From: Saururus chinensis
Lineage: Eukaryota; Streptophyta; Magnoliopsida; Piperales; Saururaceae
DNA length: 64,000 bases
Assembly: GCA_035235625.1 (NCBI GenBank)
Contig: CP141144.1
Span: forward strand, 37,198,014 to 37,262,013
Direction: 5' to 3'
Each line of letters opens with the position of its first letter. Positions within the stretch are counted from its first letter, which is position 1. Both the position numbers and the translations under genes were made by a program. The notes below the pieces were generated by a model. It saw nothing but the letters and a program-made list of their open reading frames with translations, had not been told where the DNA came from and ran no database searches. This document shows positions 24,485 through 39,800 of the stretch, one piece after another.

Positions 24485-25152
24485 CAACTTGCAAGTGCTA
24501 AGAAATCTCTCGTCTCTCTCATGGCTCCTTTTGGTTAACTACATCCTACCATTCCATTGTGAACTGATCCATCACGTGAATCGTGAATAGTTTTATTCAC
24601 CTTTTAACAAGTTTTAGCTTATTATATCATATGTCAAAATGTCATTAATTTCATATTCTAACATAATCCAATGTGTTTATAGAACAAGAGGCCCGTTTAT
24701 GAGAGCATAGGCTCACGTGCTAAATCTGATGGCCCTACCGCGTGAGCCCAGACTGTTATAAACTTTTGCCATAGAACTAATGCACGAATAATGTGGTGAT
24801 TCAATTCCACTCGATAATTATTTGTAGAGGGGAAATTGACTCATCTAAAGTATTTATATCTATTGAATAATGGCATTCCTCAAAATGTATCCATAAAAAC
24901 TTTCGCCAAGCTTAACGTCTTTAATTAAGCATGTGGACTAATCCCTAATAGTCAAGTCTTGTGAGATCAAATCTACCAATAAAGCTTCTCCAAATGAGCG
25001 ACTCTTGTTTACATAAATCTAACAATGTACTTGCTAGCACACAAATTAGCCCGTTAGATATTCATGATCGATAGTAAGTAATCCTTTACCAGCGAATTTG
25101 ATTTCAGGCTGTGTTTGGTCGAGTACACTAAAGATGGAATGCCTATACCTAC

Positions 25153-25731
25153 GAGTGTTAAAGTAAGCTCAACTCGGCTCAAATCATATTTGAGCTCAAA
25201 CTCAAAATTAGTCAAGCGAAACTCAAACATACCTGTGTTTGGCTCGACTTGGCTTGAAGCTCAATAAAAACTTAAACTCATATTAAATATATTATTTTTT
25301 AAATATATACATGGATATATTACACATTATATATAGATTTCATATCTCCCAAATTTTAACTCTTTCCATAAAATATATCATTTTTATTTTTTCATGTACA
25401 TATGAGACTTTTTGTTAGAGAAATTATATAACATATCTCATGAGATCTAGAACTATTTTTCATGAAATTTTAATCCCTCCATCATATATTAATAGTTTAA
25501 CTTAAAAAATCAAAATCAACAAAGACTAGTTCATTTGATTTTCTAATCCAACACATTGGACCACCTACTTATCATGTTCCTTTTAGTGATTTTTTTCTAA
25601 ATTCCTCTAGATCACCAATGACAAAACTACATATTGATCACAAGGCATAACAACTCGACTCAGCTCCAATTCGATTCGAGCTCGACTCGAGCTCGAAATT
25701 GAAGTTTCAAGCTCCAGTTTGGACACTCTAA
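25153..25731. mobile_element. Putative small DNA element, GAGCTCGA-rich ends
   Basis: Begins GAGTGTTAAAG and ends GGACACTC, which are short inverted ends. Clustered GGCTCAA/GAGCTCAAACTC repeats lie inside the left end and CGAGCTCGACTCGAGCTCG inside the right. It resembles 4335-5476 in style, with an AT-rich centre. No target duplication is clear. Confidence 0.4.
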
Positions 25732-26337
25732 AACTAAATGATAATCGGCTCATTAACAACCCTACTTGTACCCTTAACTTTTGGCAACTTTATCTTTGTA
25801 AGGAAGTGCCAACTATTCTATGCAGACAAAACAACAAAAGAAAAATTACCCAGTTAATTTAAACTTTGCTTTGTTGTAAAACAGTATGAGAGAAAGAAGG
25901 ATTTACCTCTGTAATTTTTTTTTCAGGGAGACATGGCCAATTGTTCACAGAGTACTATTGCCCAATTTATAACTGGTGGGTCTTACATTTAAATACGGTT
26001 GGAGACAGTGGCGGATGCAAGATTTTGTGTTAGGGGGATATAAATTTTTTTTAATTCGGAATAGTTTTTTAACCAATATAAATTACAAAGATTTATAAGT
26101 AAGATCTAATAGAGTAAAGATATCTCAAAAGTAAAAATTATAAGTAATTATTGGGACAATATTAATAGAATTAATTATTAAATACTTAATATATAATTAC
26201 ATACTAATATGAAAACCCATGTTTTATTGGATATGTGGCATTTTGTTAAGACTGGCCTAATGGATTCAAGCCTCATTTCCTTGATCTTTGACATATTAAG
26301 GTTAACAATATTTACATATTGGATATCAACTTCCAAA

Positions 26338-26458
<121 letters not shown>

Positions 26459-27247
26459 GACAATGATATTCCATTCTAAAAGGTAAAAACTACACTTGTA
26501 TGGTCTATAGGCTCATTCTCATGTTTGATCAAACTTATCAAAGTTTTAGGCAAGAATCCATACTTCAAATTTCAATTGCTTCATTGTGCTTAATATAGAA
26601 TGAGGGCTATGAAAACATTTAACTAGGAGAAAATGCTACATCACAGTATAACATAGACATGCCAAAGCATGCAATTCTTTATGTCCACCTATTTTTCATA
26701 GCCCCAAATTTAATATCTATCTCAAACCGTGATGATATTAAGGTTATATTAAGAAGCATTTCTAAAGTGAGTTATGAAAATTTTTTTGCCACAAAGTGGT
26801 CAATCCTTTTTATGGGATGGGTCAATGAATAGTATGAATGTTTTTTCCCATCCCAGCTTAAGAGGTTTGTTAAGGATAGGCCTAAATTATTTCAAAAGCT
26901 AGGGTGGTCATTTGACCACCCTACCTACAATGTAAATCCGCCACTGGTTGGAGATGATGGTGAGTCAACTTACTTGGCTTTGCAGGGAATCGAGGGATGA
27001 AGTTTGAGCATTAAGAGACCACTGTGCTGAGAGGAAAACATGACTCAAGTTAAGAAGTAGGAGACCACTATGCTAAGAGGCAGTTCATCTCCCCCAGGCT
27101 TTGAGAGATTGAGCTGAAGTTCTCACCGCTTTCCACTTCCTGGCTCATAGTTGTGTGAGTGTATGTTATGGCTTCTTTTGTTTTTCGAGTCCCTCTGCTC
27201 TAATCTCATTGACTTTTGTTTACGTCCATATTCAGAAAGGAGAAGCC

Positions 27248-27371
27248 ATGAAGCCTGGGGCCATAGTAGAAACCTGGCAGAATTTAGCACCCATTGTATT
27301 AAATGTATTTCTCTTGCATAATTGGTTTGCCGTGCTCATGGTGGATGCTCAACAACTGCCTCCTAAAGAAG
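27248..27371 (+). other. Exon 1 of copy 2: signal peptide, with a GC splice donor
   Basis: The ATG at 27248 is the first in its frame. It opens a 41-codon exon with a hydrophobic core ([20 protein letters not shown]) followed by DAQQLPPKE, the usual signal-peptide end of this kinase family. The exon stops after GAAG at 27371, and the next bases are GCAACC. Joined to the acceptor AACAG at 34834-34838, the reading continues as [12 protein letters not shown], which matches the family. No GT donor gives this join, so a GC-AG intron of 7467 nt (27372-34838) is inferred. A pyrimidine-rich tract ending CAG just upstream of the ATG (27212-27237) could be the acceptor of a 5'-UTR intron. That last point is speculative. 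Confidence 0.75.
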
Positions 27372-30300
27372 GCAACCTCTCACTTTCTATCTATCTATCT
27401 ATTTGTTTATCTATTTATTTGTGTAAACTTTATGTTTTCAACAAAATTTGCCCTTTTATGTTTGACCTCATTAACTTCTTCATTAGTAAACACAAGTTTA
27501 TCTTTTAAAAATGTAGATATATTTCTTTCCCAAATTCACTCTTTAAAGTCTGAACCTCATTTTCTAATTTTTTTTATATTAATCCAATTAGAATTTTTCA
27601 ATAGAAATTGATTCAATTATCTGGTCATTAGATTTGACAATTTTTTCAAGCTTCTTAATCCTTTTACCCCATCCAATGGCTATTATAATAAGAACTTTAG
27701 GATCTAAATCCTCATGATCACTAGAGTAAAAATTAGACATGATGAATCAATTAAGCACAAGTAAAAATTGTCACCAAATAGCCACATTTGGAAAAATAAG
27801 CAACCAATTCTAGCAAATTTTGAGCAACCCTAGGAAAATCAAGTGATTCTAATATGTAAAATGTGATAGATTTCACAAAAATCACAAGTAATGGCAAAAG
27901 GACTTCTTTTTTTTTCTCAAATTCTAGGCTTTCCTCTCTTCAATTTTGTGTTTACCTATTCCTTATAGAGTCCATTCAATTAGTTTAGGTGTAAAACTTT
28001 CAATTAAAAATGAACTCTTCTTGGAATGTGTAAACTAGGTAAGTTATTCAAACAACGATCAATCAGTCACTCTTCTAATTAAGATAAAACTCTTCTAAAG
28101 ATCGATTTCTCACTTGTGGTGATCGACTAATATCCTGTTGGCCAAAAGGTAGACTATGATTCAAGGGCCAATTGATCAATTATTCTAGTACATTTTACAG
28201 TAATCAATCCATGCACAATTGTTTTTACATTTAATCCTAATTTTGGCATGGGGAGGAGGAAAATTTAGGCCTCGTCAATAGTGATTCTCTAAGAAATTTG
28301 AGAAGCCTTAAATAGCAAGAATTAAAAGAAAGGGGGGTGAGAGGTGAAAGTTTAATATCCATCTAGATTAGGGTAATAGATCACTAGATTACTCTTCAAA
28401 CTTGTATTTCATAAAAGGAATAATAAAGAGTTCTAGCCTCTATGCACATGAATTTATTTTAAAGTAGAATAACCATTTATGATCAATCTGCCTATTGAAC
28501 TAATTATGCACACACAATAATCACATAGATATTTAACGAGAAAAACCCAAACTCAGGGGGGAAACCATGAAAGCATTACAAGGCCAAATCAATGGATAGC
28601 AAGATATATAACTTACAAGAAACAAAAATAATTAACAAACCTCTAGATATGACACAAATAACTTTGTTTAATCTTCTTCATTATTGGCCTTCAATTCTTC
28701 CTCCTTGAATCCTTGACGTTTTTCCTTTTCGTGCTTTTGTTCTTTGTCTTCATATATAGCAACTCAACCCAAAACTCCATTTTTGTTGATTTACCTTTGA
28801 CATTCTTCAACTCCCTTAAAGAATTTCGCTAACACTCTTCTTTTTTAGTAGGAACAATGACTTGAAGTTTTTTGATAAACTTCCTAGGAAAACAATGAGC
28901 AAGGACTATTCTTTCTTCTCCAATATTTTTAGGTTTTCCTCTCTTTAAGTTAGTCAGGTCTTAGCCTTTATATAGGTCTCCAAGTAGATTTAGCTATTTT
29001 ACTCCAACTGGGAATGTAATCTATTCCAAAAAAGCTTATGTTAAGAAACTAAAACTGCTAGCAATCAATTGTTCACTATTTTATTAGGATATGACTCCTT
29101 GATCAATCAATCTATCATCCAGCCAATCGATTGATAAACTCTCGACTTCATTTTACAAATGGTTGATTCAGTTACCAATTAAAATCTTGTACATGCAATC
29201 AATCGATATATCTCTTCTAGGCAATAGTTTATAAACGATCGATCGATTTGTCTTAGTGTTTTTCTAGTGATCGATGATATTATTTAATTGCATTTTTACC
29301 TTTTTTTACACTAAATTGGTCTGAAACCTCCAAAATCACTTATAAAAATTTTTCAAGTAACTTTTGTATGAGAATATATGCTTAATGAACTTCTTTTTTC
29401 ATCAACATTTTTTAGTCTTTAGTCTTAATCCATAGGAACACATCTACTCATATTTTTGAAGTCCATAAATTCAAACCTGACTTGACCACAAATATATCTA
29501 GTCAGATTCTTAAGACTAATTATATACTCAGTTTTTGACATAATTTTGAGCAACAAAATTAGCTAATTACATAACATATGACATATATGTTCTTTCAAGA
29601 TGACATCCCTAGCAAAAACCACATTTAATAAGAAAATATCAATAATTGTTGTCAATGAAAATGTTGAGAAAGGTGCTATAAAAAACATCTCCATTACCCA
29701 AGATATCCAAAGGGGAGGGCAACCAATATCCTTCATGACTTCATGACCTGAGCTAGAAAATCCCATTTCAATTTGTTGTAAGCTTTCTTTAGGTCAATTT
29801 CATGCAAAATCCTCTTTAACTTCTTCAATATGATAGTTATGAATAAGCTAATGCCTATGAAGACTGCTTTTGGATATGCTCCTACCATTGAGATCAGTCA
29901 CTAGATTACAATTGACTATAGATGGAAGGGTACAAGCAAACCTATTGTTCATAACATGCCATGAATTGGCATCCACAATGGTGCCATCTCAAAATGGATT
30001 TGGAAGGAGAACTGAGAAGGAGGAATAAGCAAAGAGAATACTTCATTTATAATTTGAATTCAGGGTTATCGCTAAAATTAAATGAGGAAGATAATAGGCT
30101 TTACTATCTAACCCTAGAGCCTACTAATAATTTATTCATAGTTAATAACTGAAACTCAACCCATCAAGGTAGTGTTCAAGCCTTCTAAGGCAGACCTAGG
30201 GAGTATTGAATCATACATAATATTCCACTACATTTTGCTTGTACACCACCTCTTTCTCAAGGTGACCTTAACATCAATGTAACATAATATTGAAAAAAGT

Positions 30301-33300
30301 AGGTTTGATATGACAAAAAATTAATGGTAAGGTGCTTCAATGGATTATGTAGATTAAAGGAAGCCCAAGATTTGCATCGGTGGCGTACAGGAGGTTGATC
30401 CAGATGAGTCAGGAAACGATTGGTGCATGGTGAAGAGGATTGCTGCTAAAATAGCTAGGTCAGTTGAGGATCGGTGGCAGAAGATCTCAAAAGGCAGGTA
30501 GCAGTCTAAGCATTGGCTAGAGAGGTGGGGCAAGGAATGATCACACGGGGAAGTTGGCTTTAGAATCTCCTTTGCCTTCGCTAGTCAGATCATGTCTTGG
30601 TGGAAAGAAGACTTCAAATAGGTGGGACACAGCTTCCCAAAAAAAATTGGGAGTCCAACCAAGGGAAACAACACGAAGGTACCAATTGTAACAAGCAAGA
30701 AGGCATAGCCCCTCTAATATATAGATCTCCTACTTAGGCGTCTTACCTAAACCCCATTATTAATAATCAACTAAAAAAAATTAATTAATAAGCAAACAAT
30801 TAACTACTAATTCACAAGGTGGAGCCCATTGGCATTCACACCTTTTTTAGGGACATAACCTCATGTATAGAGAAGATAACAGAGTTGTCAATTCTAGTGG
30901 TGGTCAGTGGGGAAAAAGATGGGTAAATTTTCCTCGTGAAACCATTCTTCCTACGTAGGTGAGGCATGAGAGAAAACCATTTCACACCTCCAATGCTAGA
31001 AGCAATAGGGTGAGATTTAGAAGCTTCTGCGAAGCAAGGGACAATGGATCTTTTAGCGGAGAGTGTAGACTCTCCACTTAGAGGAAGAACATAGATTGTT
31101 CAGCAGGCGACCTCCCATTGATGCAGCAGATGCGACTGTGGCTCTTGTGGTCGATCACACAATAGTGAGCAGATCCAAATCGGGGGGATTAGGTTGCGGA
31201 GGAGGATAAGCGGGGAGCTCTGATGTGGAACCCACAAGGCCTACTCAAAAAAGACATGTCCATGGTGGAGCAAACAAACACCTCTCATAGTAATAATAAT
31301 TTGAGGGAAGTGTTTTTCATATTCCCTCTTTAACCAGAGCCAAGTGTAAGAAATACCCAGAAAATATTCAATTTCGAAATGACGGTGCATACGTTGGCAT
31401 ACATTAGCATAAGTATTATTTATGCTAACGTGCGCTAACTTATGCACCATTGATCTCAAAATCAGACACTTCTCAGATGTTCCTTACGCTCAGCTCACTA
31501 TCAAAGCAGAGCATAAAAAATGCTTCTTAATTTGATTTGGTCCACAATAATGGCATCTCGGCATGGGTTGGGAAAGAAGAAAAAGGAGATGGATGATTAA
31601 ACAAAGAATATATGCATATTTCATTCCTAATCTGGACCTTAGGGAAGATAATAGTTTTTATTATCTATCCTCGGAGCCCATGAACTAGTTATTTATAATT
31701 AATAACCTAGACCGGACCCGCCAAGGTTGTGATAGGGCCCTTGAAGAGAGGTGGACATAACTTGAACTGGGATTAAAGCCAGGTTGGAAGCCCTGGATTC
31801 TTCATATTCAATTTTTGATACTGCTTCTTCTTGAATTGAATTTGTCATGTCCACAATAAGTCGCACTCCTTATGAAATCTCAACCACAATGGCTTAGGAT
31901 TGGGGAAGTAAACTCAAGCGCAAATATTTTGGCAACCCTTGTAATTGGATTCAAGTTGGAAGTGAAGGATGGGCAGATAACCATGCGTAATTGGGATAGA
32001 GACAATGTTAATAGCCGAAGTCACCTTACTCAGAATTAGAGCACAGTTCAACGCATCAGGGGATGATTCAGCTTACACTGCAGCTCTTTCAGGCTTCTAA
32101 AGTAGCATTATTTACGTCCACCCATGCTTCTTTAGTTATTCTCAGAGAGGTCTCTTGATGAAAGATATACTGCAGTTTACTCACATATGAAAACTTTGCA
32201 GAAACCCTATCCATTTTCTTAACTGGCAAATACTATTTCAGAGATTGCAATGAAGGAAATTCCAATAGAAGTGGCAAACACTTATCTCCTTCCTGGCCTA
32301 AGAAGAACCTTTTTGCTTAAGAACTCAAAAGTAAATGAGCCAATCTCGAATATAGGCTAGCTCGAATTAACTTGAAGCTCAGCTCAAACTTGACTCGATT
32401 TGTCATATAACACTTTTTATATATTATATTGATATTATATAAATTTTTTAACTTTCACCTTTTCTATACCCATAATATTTTATGTTATTTTATAAAAATA
32501 TGTATTATATATACATTAATATATGGTATATAATATGATATATAATACCCATATTATACTATTATATTTCAAACAAATAAAAATCCTACTACTAATAAAA
32601 TTGAGAATTTAGGTATGATAAATTATTTTATTCCTATTTTACCCTTATTCATCTATATAATATTATTTAATTTTTAAATACTACCTTTAATCATTCTAAT
32701 CTTAACAAATATAAATATGTAATTCTATTTGCATAATAAATATTCTTAATTCAACCAATCATATTGGCTTAGAATTAGAGATCTAGTAAACTATATCTAG
32801 ATTTTGCTTACAAATATATCAAGTAAACCAAGTTTAGATTTTAGTGTTGAGGTCCAATTATATTAATTTTTATTTTTGCAAGCAATGCACACACCTTAAA
32901 ATATATTACTACTGAGGTCCAGATAGTGCTCTCATCATGATCTTTTTTGTGGTCACTAGAGTAATCAGACATAAAATCTATAAATAAGAGTTGTCATGAC
33001 TTTGGTGGCTAGTTCAATTTTTTGTAGCTTATTATATGAGAGATTTGAATAGTATTACTTCAATTTTTGGTGGCTAGTGAAAGTTTGTTTTTGTAGTAAT
33101 TTATTTACTCTTATTATAACCATTGATTTTGAAATAATATTTACAACTTCAATAGAATGTAATTGTGGTTCTTCTAATCTTTTTCATTTTTGTAATGTTG
33201 ATGTGATTCTTTGAATTAATATGATTTTTTGTGAGAAAAATAAGTTTTGGTTGTAAATTGGGTTCTAGTTCAATTCGAGCATAAGTTTGAACTGCTATAG

Positions 33301-36300
33301 TATATTTTTGAGCTCAAGCTTAAGTTGAGTTTCAAATTCCTTATCCAAACCGAGCTCGAACTAAGCATCGACATGTTCGATCAAGCTCAAGCCGAACTCA
33401 AGCTGAGTTTTCAAAAATTGAACTTGAGTAAAAAAATCTCAAAACTTGGTTTGACTCAGACTATTAGCACCCTTAGTTGCAACAGTGTGATCAATAATTC
33501 ACAGTTTTAAACATGATTAAATTCACTCCGTTTGATCTTTTTTACTAAATAATTGATCATTCAATGTTCTACAAATATTATTTTTATATAGAAAAATTAA
33601 TTTTTAATAAAATTCTATGACCTTTGGATAGGATCCTACTAGTTGACCCTTAGGAAACAAGATCATAGGTCATTGGCATTTAGTAGGATTAACTAGATGA
33701 CTTATAAGCTTAGAAACTCCTAAACCATAGCTCTAGTCTGACCCTATATATGGCATTGCTAAATTTTTTGGGATGACTCATCCCTAAGACTTGGCCAAAA
33801 AATTTTAAGCATAAAAAGTTTCATTTGTAGGAAGGTGCATCCCACATTTAGCAACTGACCTAAGGAGAGTATCTCTGCATCTACAAAGACAAAATCTATA
33901 AAAAAATATTTTCTTATATATACTCTTATTTGGTACTATATGAAGTTGAGAGGGTACTATATGAGGCTATGAGGCTAAGAGGTTGTTTGTGCGTTAATTT
34001 TGTAGAAACCAAAGTAGAAAAAATAGAAATTTTCAATAATTTACCATTGAATTAGAATTACTATTTTAGTAATAAAATTTTTTAATTTTTAGAATAAATT
34101 CGGATGTCGCGTGAAACCTATTTTTAAAACTTTAAACTAATATAACTATCTCTCTTTAACTCGGATATGTATATTTTTAGTACTATTGCACTCTAAAATT
34201 CGAGCCCTATCAAACAAGATCTTACAATAGTAGGTAATTTTAAACTTTTAAAATAGACCCTACCTATATAGTACACTTTTTAAAGTTCAAATTGATATAA
34301 GAGGTAATTGCTAAAAAATAATAAAATTTATAATTCTAAAATAGGGGCCGGGAGTTAGAAGCCGGAATCGATGTAATTATCACACAAGGTAATTTGGTAA
34401 TTTTGGCCGATTTTAACTCAAAATGGTTTAAAATCAACTTTCAAGTAGAATTTAAAAATTCCATTATATAATAACATGATTTTGATATTTGAACCGAAAT
34501 TAGGTAAAATCGATAAAAATTCAACATCCAAACAACCACTAAATAAAATTCATTTTGCTTTACAATGATTCATGGATAAAAATCACTTTTTCCTTGAAAG
34601 TTCCCTCCAATCTAAAAATAGACCAAAAATTCTCTCCGATCCTAAATTTAATTATATAATAAATTTAAACTTATAAACTACACATACAATCCAGTTAGGC
34701 CTACTAAACCTCAAAACCTGATAATTATGTTACTATAACTATTTGAATTTTTTATTTTTTTATTTTTTTATTTTCGAGCTTAAAACAGTTGCTGTAAGCC
34801 TTCAAGCAGGCATGAACTAAATTATTTTTATGGAACAGTCGAAGCGCTTAGACAAATATCAACCAAATTGAGGGTGGAGGGGTGGGATATAAGCAATAAC
34901 CCCTGCGATCAGACAAATATGAATGCAGATAGAAATGTCACTTGTGACTGTACTTACGAAAATTTCAGCCTTTGTCACGTCACGAGCATGAAAGCACGCA
35001 ACTACTTTTCTTGCATTTTGTTGCTTCTTCACAAGTTTTCTTTTACGGTTTTTATTTGAATATCTGTTCAGTATACTTACCCGTCAGAACCTAACTGGGG
35101 TGCTTCCTGAAGAATTTGCCGAGCTCACCTTTCTTCAGCGCATGTAATTTTCCTTCTTATTCTCTCTTTACATGTTTTGTTTAATCATCCTTAATTATTC
35201 TTTCGTAATCATGTAGTAATAGTAGTAATAGTGGTAGTTGTAAATAGCAAATATAATAAGAATCAATTAATCATAGTAATAACAATAATAAGATCATGAT
35301 TTTGATTATGCCAATGACCAAGATTGTCCTTGTATCTGCTAGTGATGTTGCTCGCAATGACCTGCAAGGAACAATCCCTGGTGCCCACTGGTCCTCTCTC
35401 CCGCTTTTAGATATGTAATTTCTTTTCCTTCCCTCTTTGGTAAATTTTTGTTTTTTTGAAAAGTAAGGCTCACTCACCCTTGCACACACTGCATGCCAAT
35501 GCAATTCGACCCTAGGACCTCTCCAACAACCGTGAGATTGAACTCACTCAGGCTGGATTGGCTTCCTTTCCCTCTTCTTGATTCCCATGAGACGGTTAGA
35601 TAGTGCTCTCGTCATTTATGCTCGTATCTGTTGCATGGCAGATCCATTCAGGGGAATCGCATATCTGGGATTATACCATGGGAGCTTGGTAACATCACCA
35701 CACTGGAAGTTCTGTACGTTGAACACTCTTTTTGTTATAATTATACGAGTAGACCTATTCGGTAATGACTCAGAATTTTTGGGACGTTGCTTGTACAGTA
35801 TTTTGGAAGACAATTTGTTGCAAGGTTCACTGCCTCCGGAGTTGGGAAGCTTAATTAATTTGCAGAAATTGTAAGTTTTACTTCTCCTGACACCTCTCAC
35901 ACTTTAGAAGCTGATAGAGACAATATTGTAATAGGAAAAAAAAAGGTAACTAATTCTGCTTAAAGGAAGGTCTCAATGGATTATGCTCAGGCTGAACTCG
36001 AAGCTGGCTTAGATAACAGCGTCTAAGCACATTTTCCTTCTTGTAATGATCTTAGTAATATTTCTAAAAATTTCTTACTGTAGTTCCTACTGTTTTCATC
36101 CAATTGTTGACATTTGTGAAAATAATGGATTTTACCCCTATTCAACCTCAATCAAACTCATAATGTAAACAAAGCTTGGATGTTATGAATCTATATAGTA
36201 GTTATTAAGTTAGCACTACCCTATATTTTCCTGATAGTGCTTTAATGAGATTTGTACTTCTCGAAAAAAAAAAAGAACTTAGCACTACCCAAAAAAAATT

Positions 36301-36846
36301 GATACTACCTACGATCGACCCTGGTTGTAATTTGATATGAAATTTGATGATGAAAATATAACCTCTACAATACATGCTCAAGAAAGTCTTGCTCTACTTT
36401 GTCCCTACCTAATTTAACATTTCTTGTTGGACTTACCAATATTACCAAAAATTGATGCAGCTACGCATCTGGGAACAACCTCTCAGGAGTTATACCAGCA
36501 TCATTTAGAAAGCTAACAAACCTGCAATATTTGTATGTTCGGCAATCCTACACATGTAACCTTACTCACTCTGCAACTACTCTATTGATGAAAAGAAGTC
36601 TGTGTTTCTCATAGTTTGATAGATGGAAATCCTATAACCGGAAGCATTCCTGTCTTTATCGAGGACTGGAAAGCTCTTGTAAGACTGTAAGTAGTTCAAT
36701 TGTGTACATATGCCACGGATGCTCCATTGAGTTTTGTTTCTGACCAAATTGCAGTGACATGCAAGGCACATCCATGGTTGGGCCAATCCCTTCTGGATTC
36801 TCTCTCTTAGGAAATCTGACTGAGTTGTAAGATCTGAGAAATCAAA

Positions 36847-36889
<43 letters not shown>

Positions 36890-39800
36890 AAATGTGATGG
36901 CACAAACTCCAGTCCTTAATTCTGTGTATTACTTTTTCAGGAGAATTTCTGATTTGGAGGGATCTAGCATGAGTTTTCCATCATGGGTAAACATGAAAGC
37001 CATAAAAAAGTTGTGAGTTAAAACTAAATGAAATTCTAGATGGGTTGTATTGGCTATGATGTTGTCAATTGTAGCACATTCTATTTCAAGCCCATGACTG
37101 CCATTCCTTTGCAGGGTTTTGAGGAACTGTCAACTTACTGGAGAAATTCCATCATATGTTGGAAGCAACATGAATAATTTGGATAATCTGTAAGTAATAT
37201 GAATAATCACTTGTTGCCGAAACTCCCCACTTATAGCTAGGAAATTTTTTTTTGTTCCTCCTTGCTGCCATACTTATCATCCCTCCTTATATTTCCACAA
37301 ATTCTTTAATGATTTGAGTAAAAAAAATAAAAAATCATGATTGATTGGATATCAAGTAAAACCAAGGTTAATTAAACTCAAAACACTTAAATAGCCATGG
37401 AGCGATTTTTGTGCCAAAACAAATTCCTCCAAATCTCTAGTACTCTATAAATTAATTGAAGAATAAGAACTGGAGGAGGGGTATGATTCTTATAGTGATT
37501 AGTTCTCCAGAGATTCATGGTTACTCTAGGATGAGAATTGTCACTTCTCCACTGCTGCCTACTACATCTTGACCTTCTGGCGGCTGGAAGTAATTATGGA
37601 TTCACTGTTTCAGAGCCATCTCTCTCTCTCTCTCTCTCTCGCTTGCTCTCTGCTTCTCATAGATAAATGCCTGAAAGGGGCAAAGAATAGACATGGACAG
37701 AGTGAGGGAGGGCTTGCCCAGAGCATTCAGCTGAATTAACATATTGTAGGAATGGGGAGTGGTCAAACAACGAAGAAGTCATCAATACCTGAGACTTCTC
37801 TCTTATTATAAAGTCATTTCATTACACTCATTCCTCCATTAGAAGCTGCTATTCACCGAAGGTGGTCTCCTTTATAATTGCTTAAATGTATGGGGTTCAC
37901 CAATATCTCCAATGTTTATCTTTGTTTGACATAGGGTACAAAATTAAAGCTCTAGAGGTTTAATTGGCCATCTGGAAGCTCTCATAGCTTCAATCTTTAG
38001 AATACTTGGCCATTTGGAGGCTCATAGATCTTCCCAAGGTTCACTTGAGCCAACATTTATTTTTTGCAATTTGGAAGGAATCAAAAGAAAGATGAGCTTG
38101 CTGGACTTGTACCTAACCACTTACTCGAGTTGCTTGATCAATCATCAAAGCTGGCATCACATTCTTCATTCTTGTTAGGACAAGAATTGTGCAAGCACTG
38201 TTGCCTGTACGAGGCGAGTACACTGGTCCTTCCTGGAGAGTGAATGCCCAGAAGTTATGCTTTCGTGTTCAGCTTTATTTTCCCTTGGTGGTGTTTTGCA
38301 GTTCTCTTTAGCATCTTAGTAGACAGGTGATGATTTGGGATTTTTTACAAAAAATGTTGTCAATCAGAGCTGTTTTGTTTGCAGATCTTATTAGTCTCAC
38401 ATAGCTTTTAGAGGGTTTGTTTCCTACGAGTAGCAATAGAAGCAGAGCTATTTTATTCTGCTTCTAGAGTTTCTTTTAAATATAAATAAGATGCCTTAAG
38501 TGCTTTTATCCAAATATAGTTTTTCTTTCACATTGCTTTTTTGTTTTGAGACAAAGGTTGCAAATGCTCTCTTTTGAGCATCGCAAAATGCAACCTAATT
38601 GTTTGTATAAAGATTTACCATTTTATGGTTTACTCATACACAATGACATTGCCTTCTGCAGAGACCTCAGCTATAACAATTTGACAGGTGAAATTCCAAG
38701 CAACTTCAACCAACTGTCAAAACTGAATTATTTGTAAGCAACTATGAGTCACCCTTTTGTCTGTGTCTCAAACTTCAGATAGAAATATTGTATAATATGG
38801 TAATTAGGGTTTGGTTCATTTAAGCATTTGTTTGGGCTTTATAACCTTTGTTGGATCCTTCCTTAATGGTTTGCCTTTAATTTGAGGCAACATGTTTTCT
38901 AATATCATATCAAAATTCAAAGCTTCTAGGGAACATGATTTCTTCTAGGAATAAAATGGTGATAATTTACATGTCATGAAAATACATGCTTATCATGTGT
39001 TTTCAGGTGGATCCATAAGATCATGTGGAATTCACCATGATCTGACAACTTGCACCTAAAAACACGACCTGGGCAGGTGTTTTAGCCCACGACATTTCTA
39101 ATATTTTTAAAGAAGATCATGAACTTTGTCATAGTGCTCTGGTTCTTTTAGGTACCTTTCAAACAATCAGCTGACAGGTGATATACCTGACTGGATTTTT
39201 AAAAGCAGAAAACACATGTAAGTACTGCTTAAGATCTCTCTCTCTCTCTCCCCCCATTGTAATTTGCTCTAATTATTTTTTGGCCGCAGGAGGAAGATTT
39301 AAGATTCTCAAACAAAATTGGAATGAATGTCCTGTTTGCCTTTTCATGCAATCCCATATATTGTCCAAATTAGGGTTTAAATTGCTATTGCTTGATACTA
39401 ATAGTAAAAACAACATAAAATATATAAAAAATGAATAAAAAAGTCTATACTTTTTGTGTCGTATTACATCTAACAAATGGTGATGCTCACAATTCACAAC
39501 CAGACAACTATTATCTGAATTGTCTGAGACAATTCATTTTGTTCTAAGGTAATTATTACTCTATATATTGGGGATGCCAGTTTAGTAATTAAGTTATTTA
39601 TGGGAATTATTTGTTATTAGTCATTAAATATTGTTAATGGGCTTTTATAATTAGTTGTTAGTAGGCCCATTTTAGATATCTATTTGAGTTTAACGGCTAT
39701 GCCCTAGTTTGATTATTCAGAAAAATAATTAGATGATTAGGTTATTCATTACAGTTAAAGTTATAACTGAAATACCTGAAATTCCTAAATCCTCCTTCCC

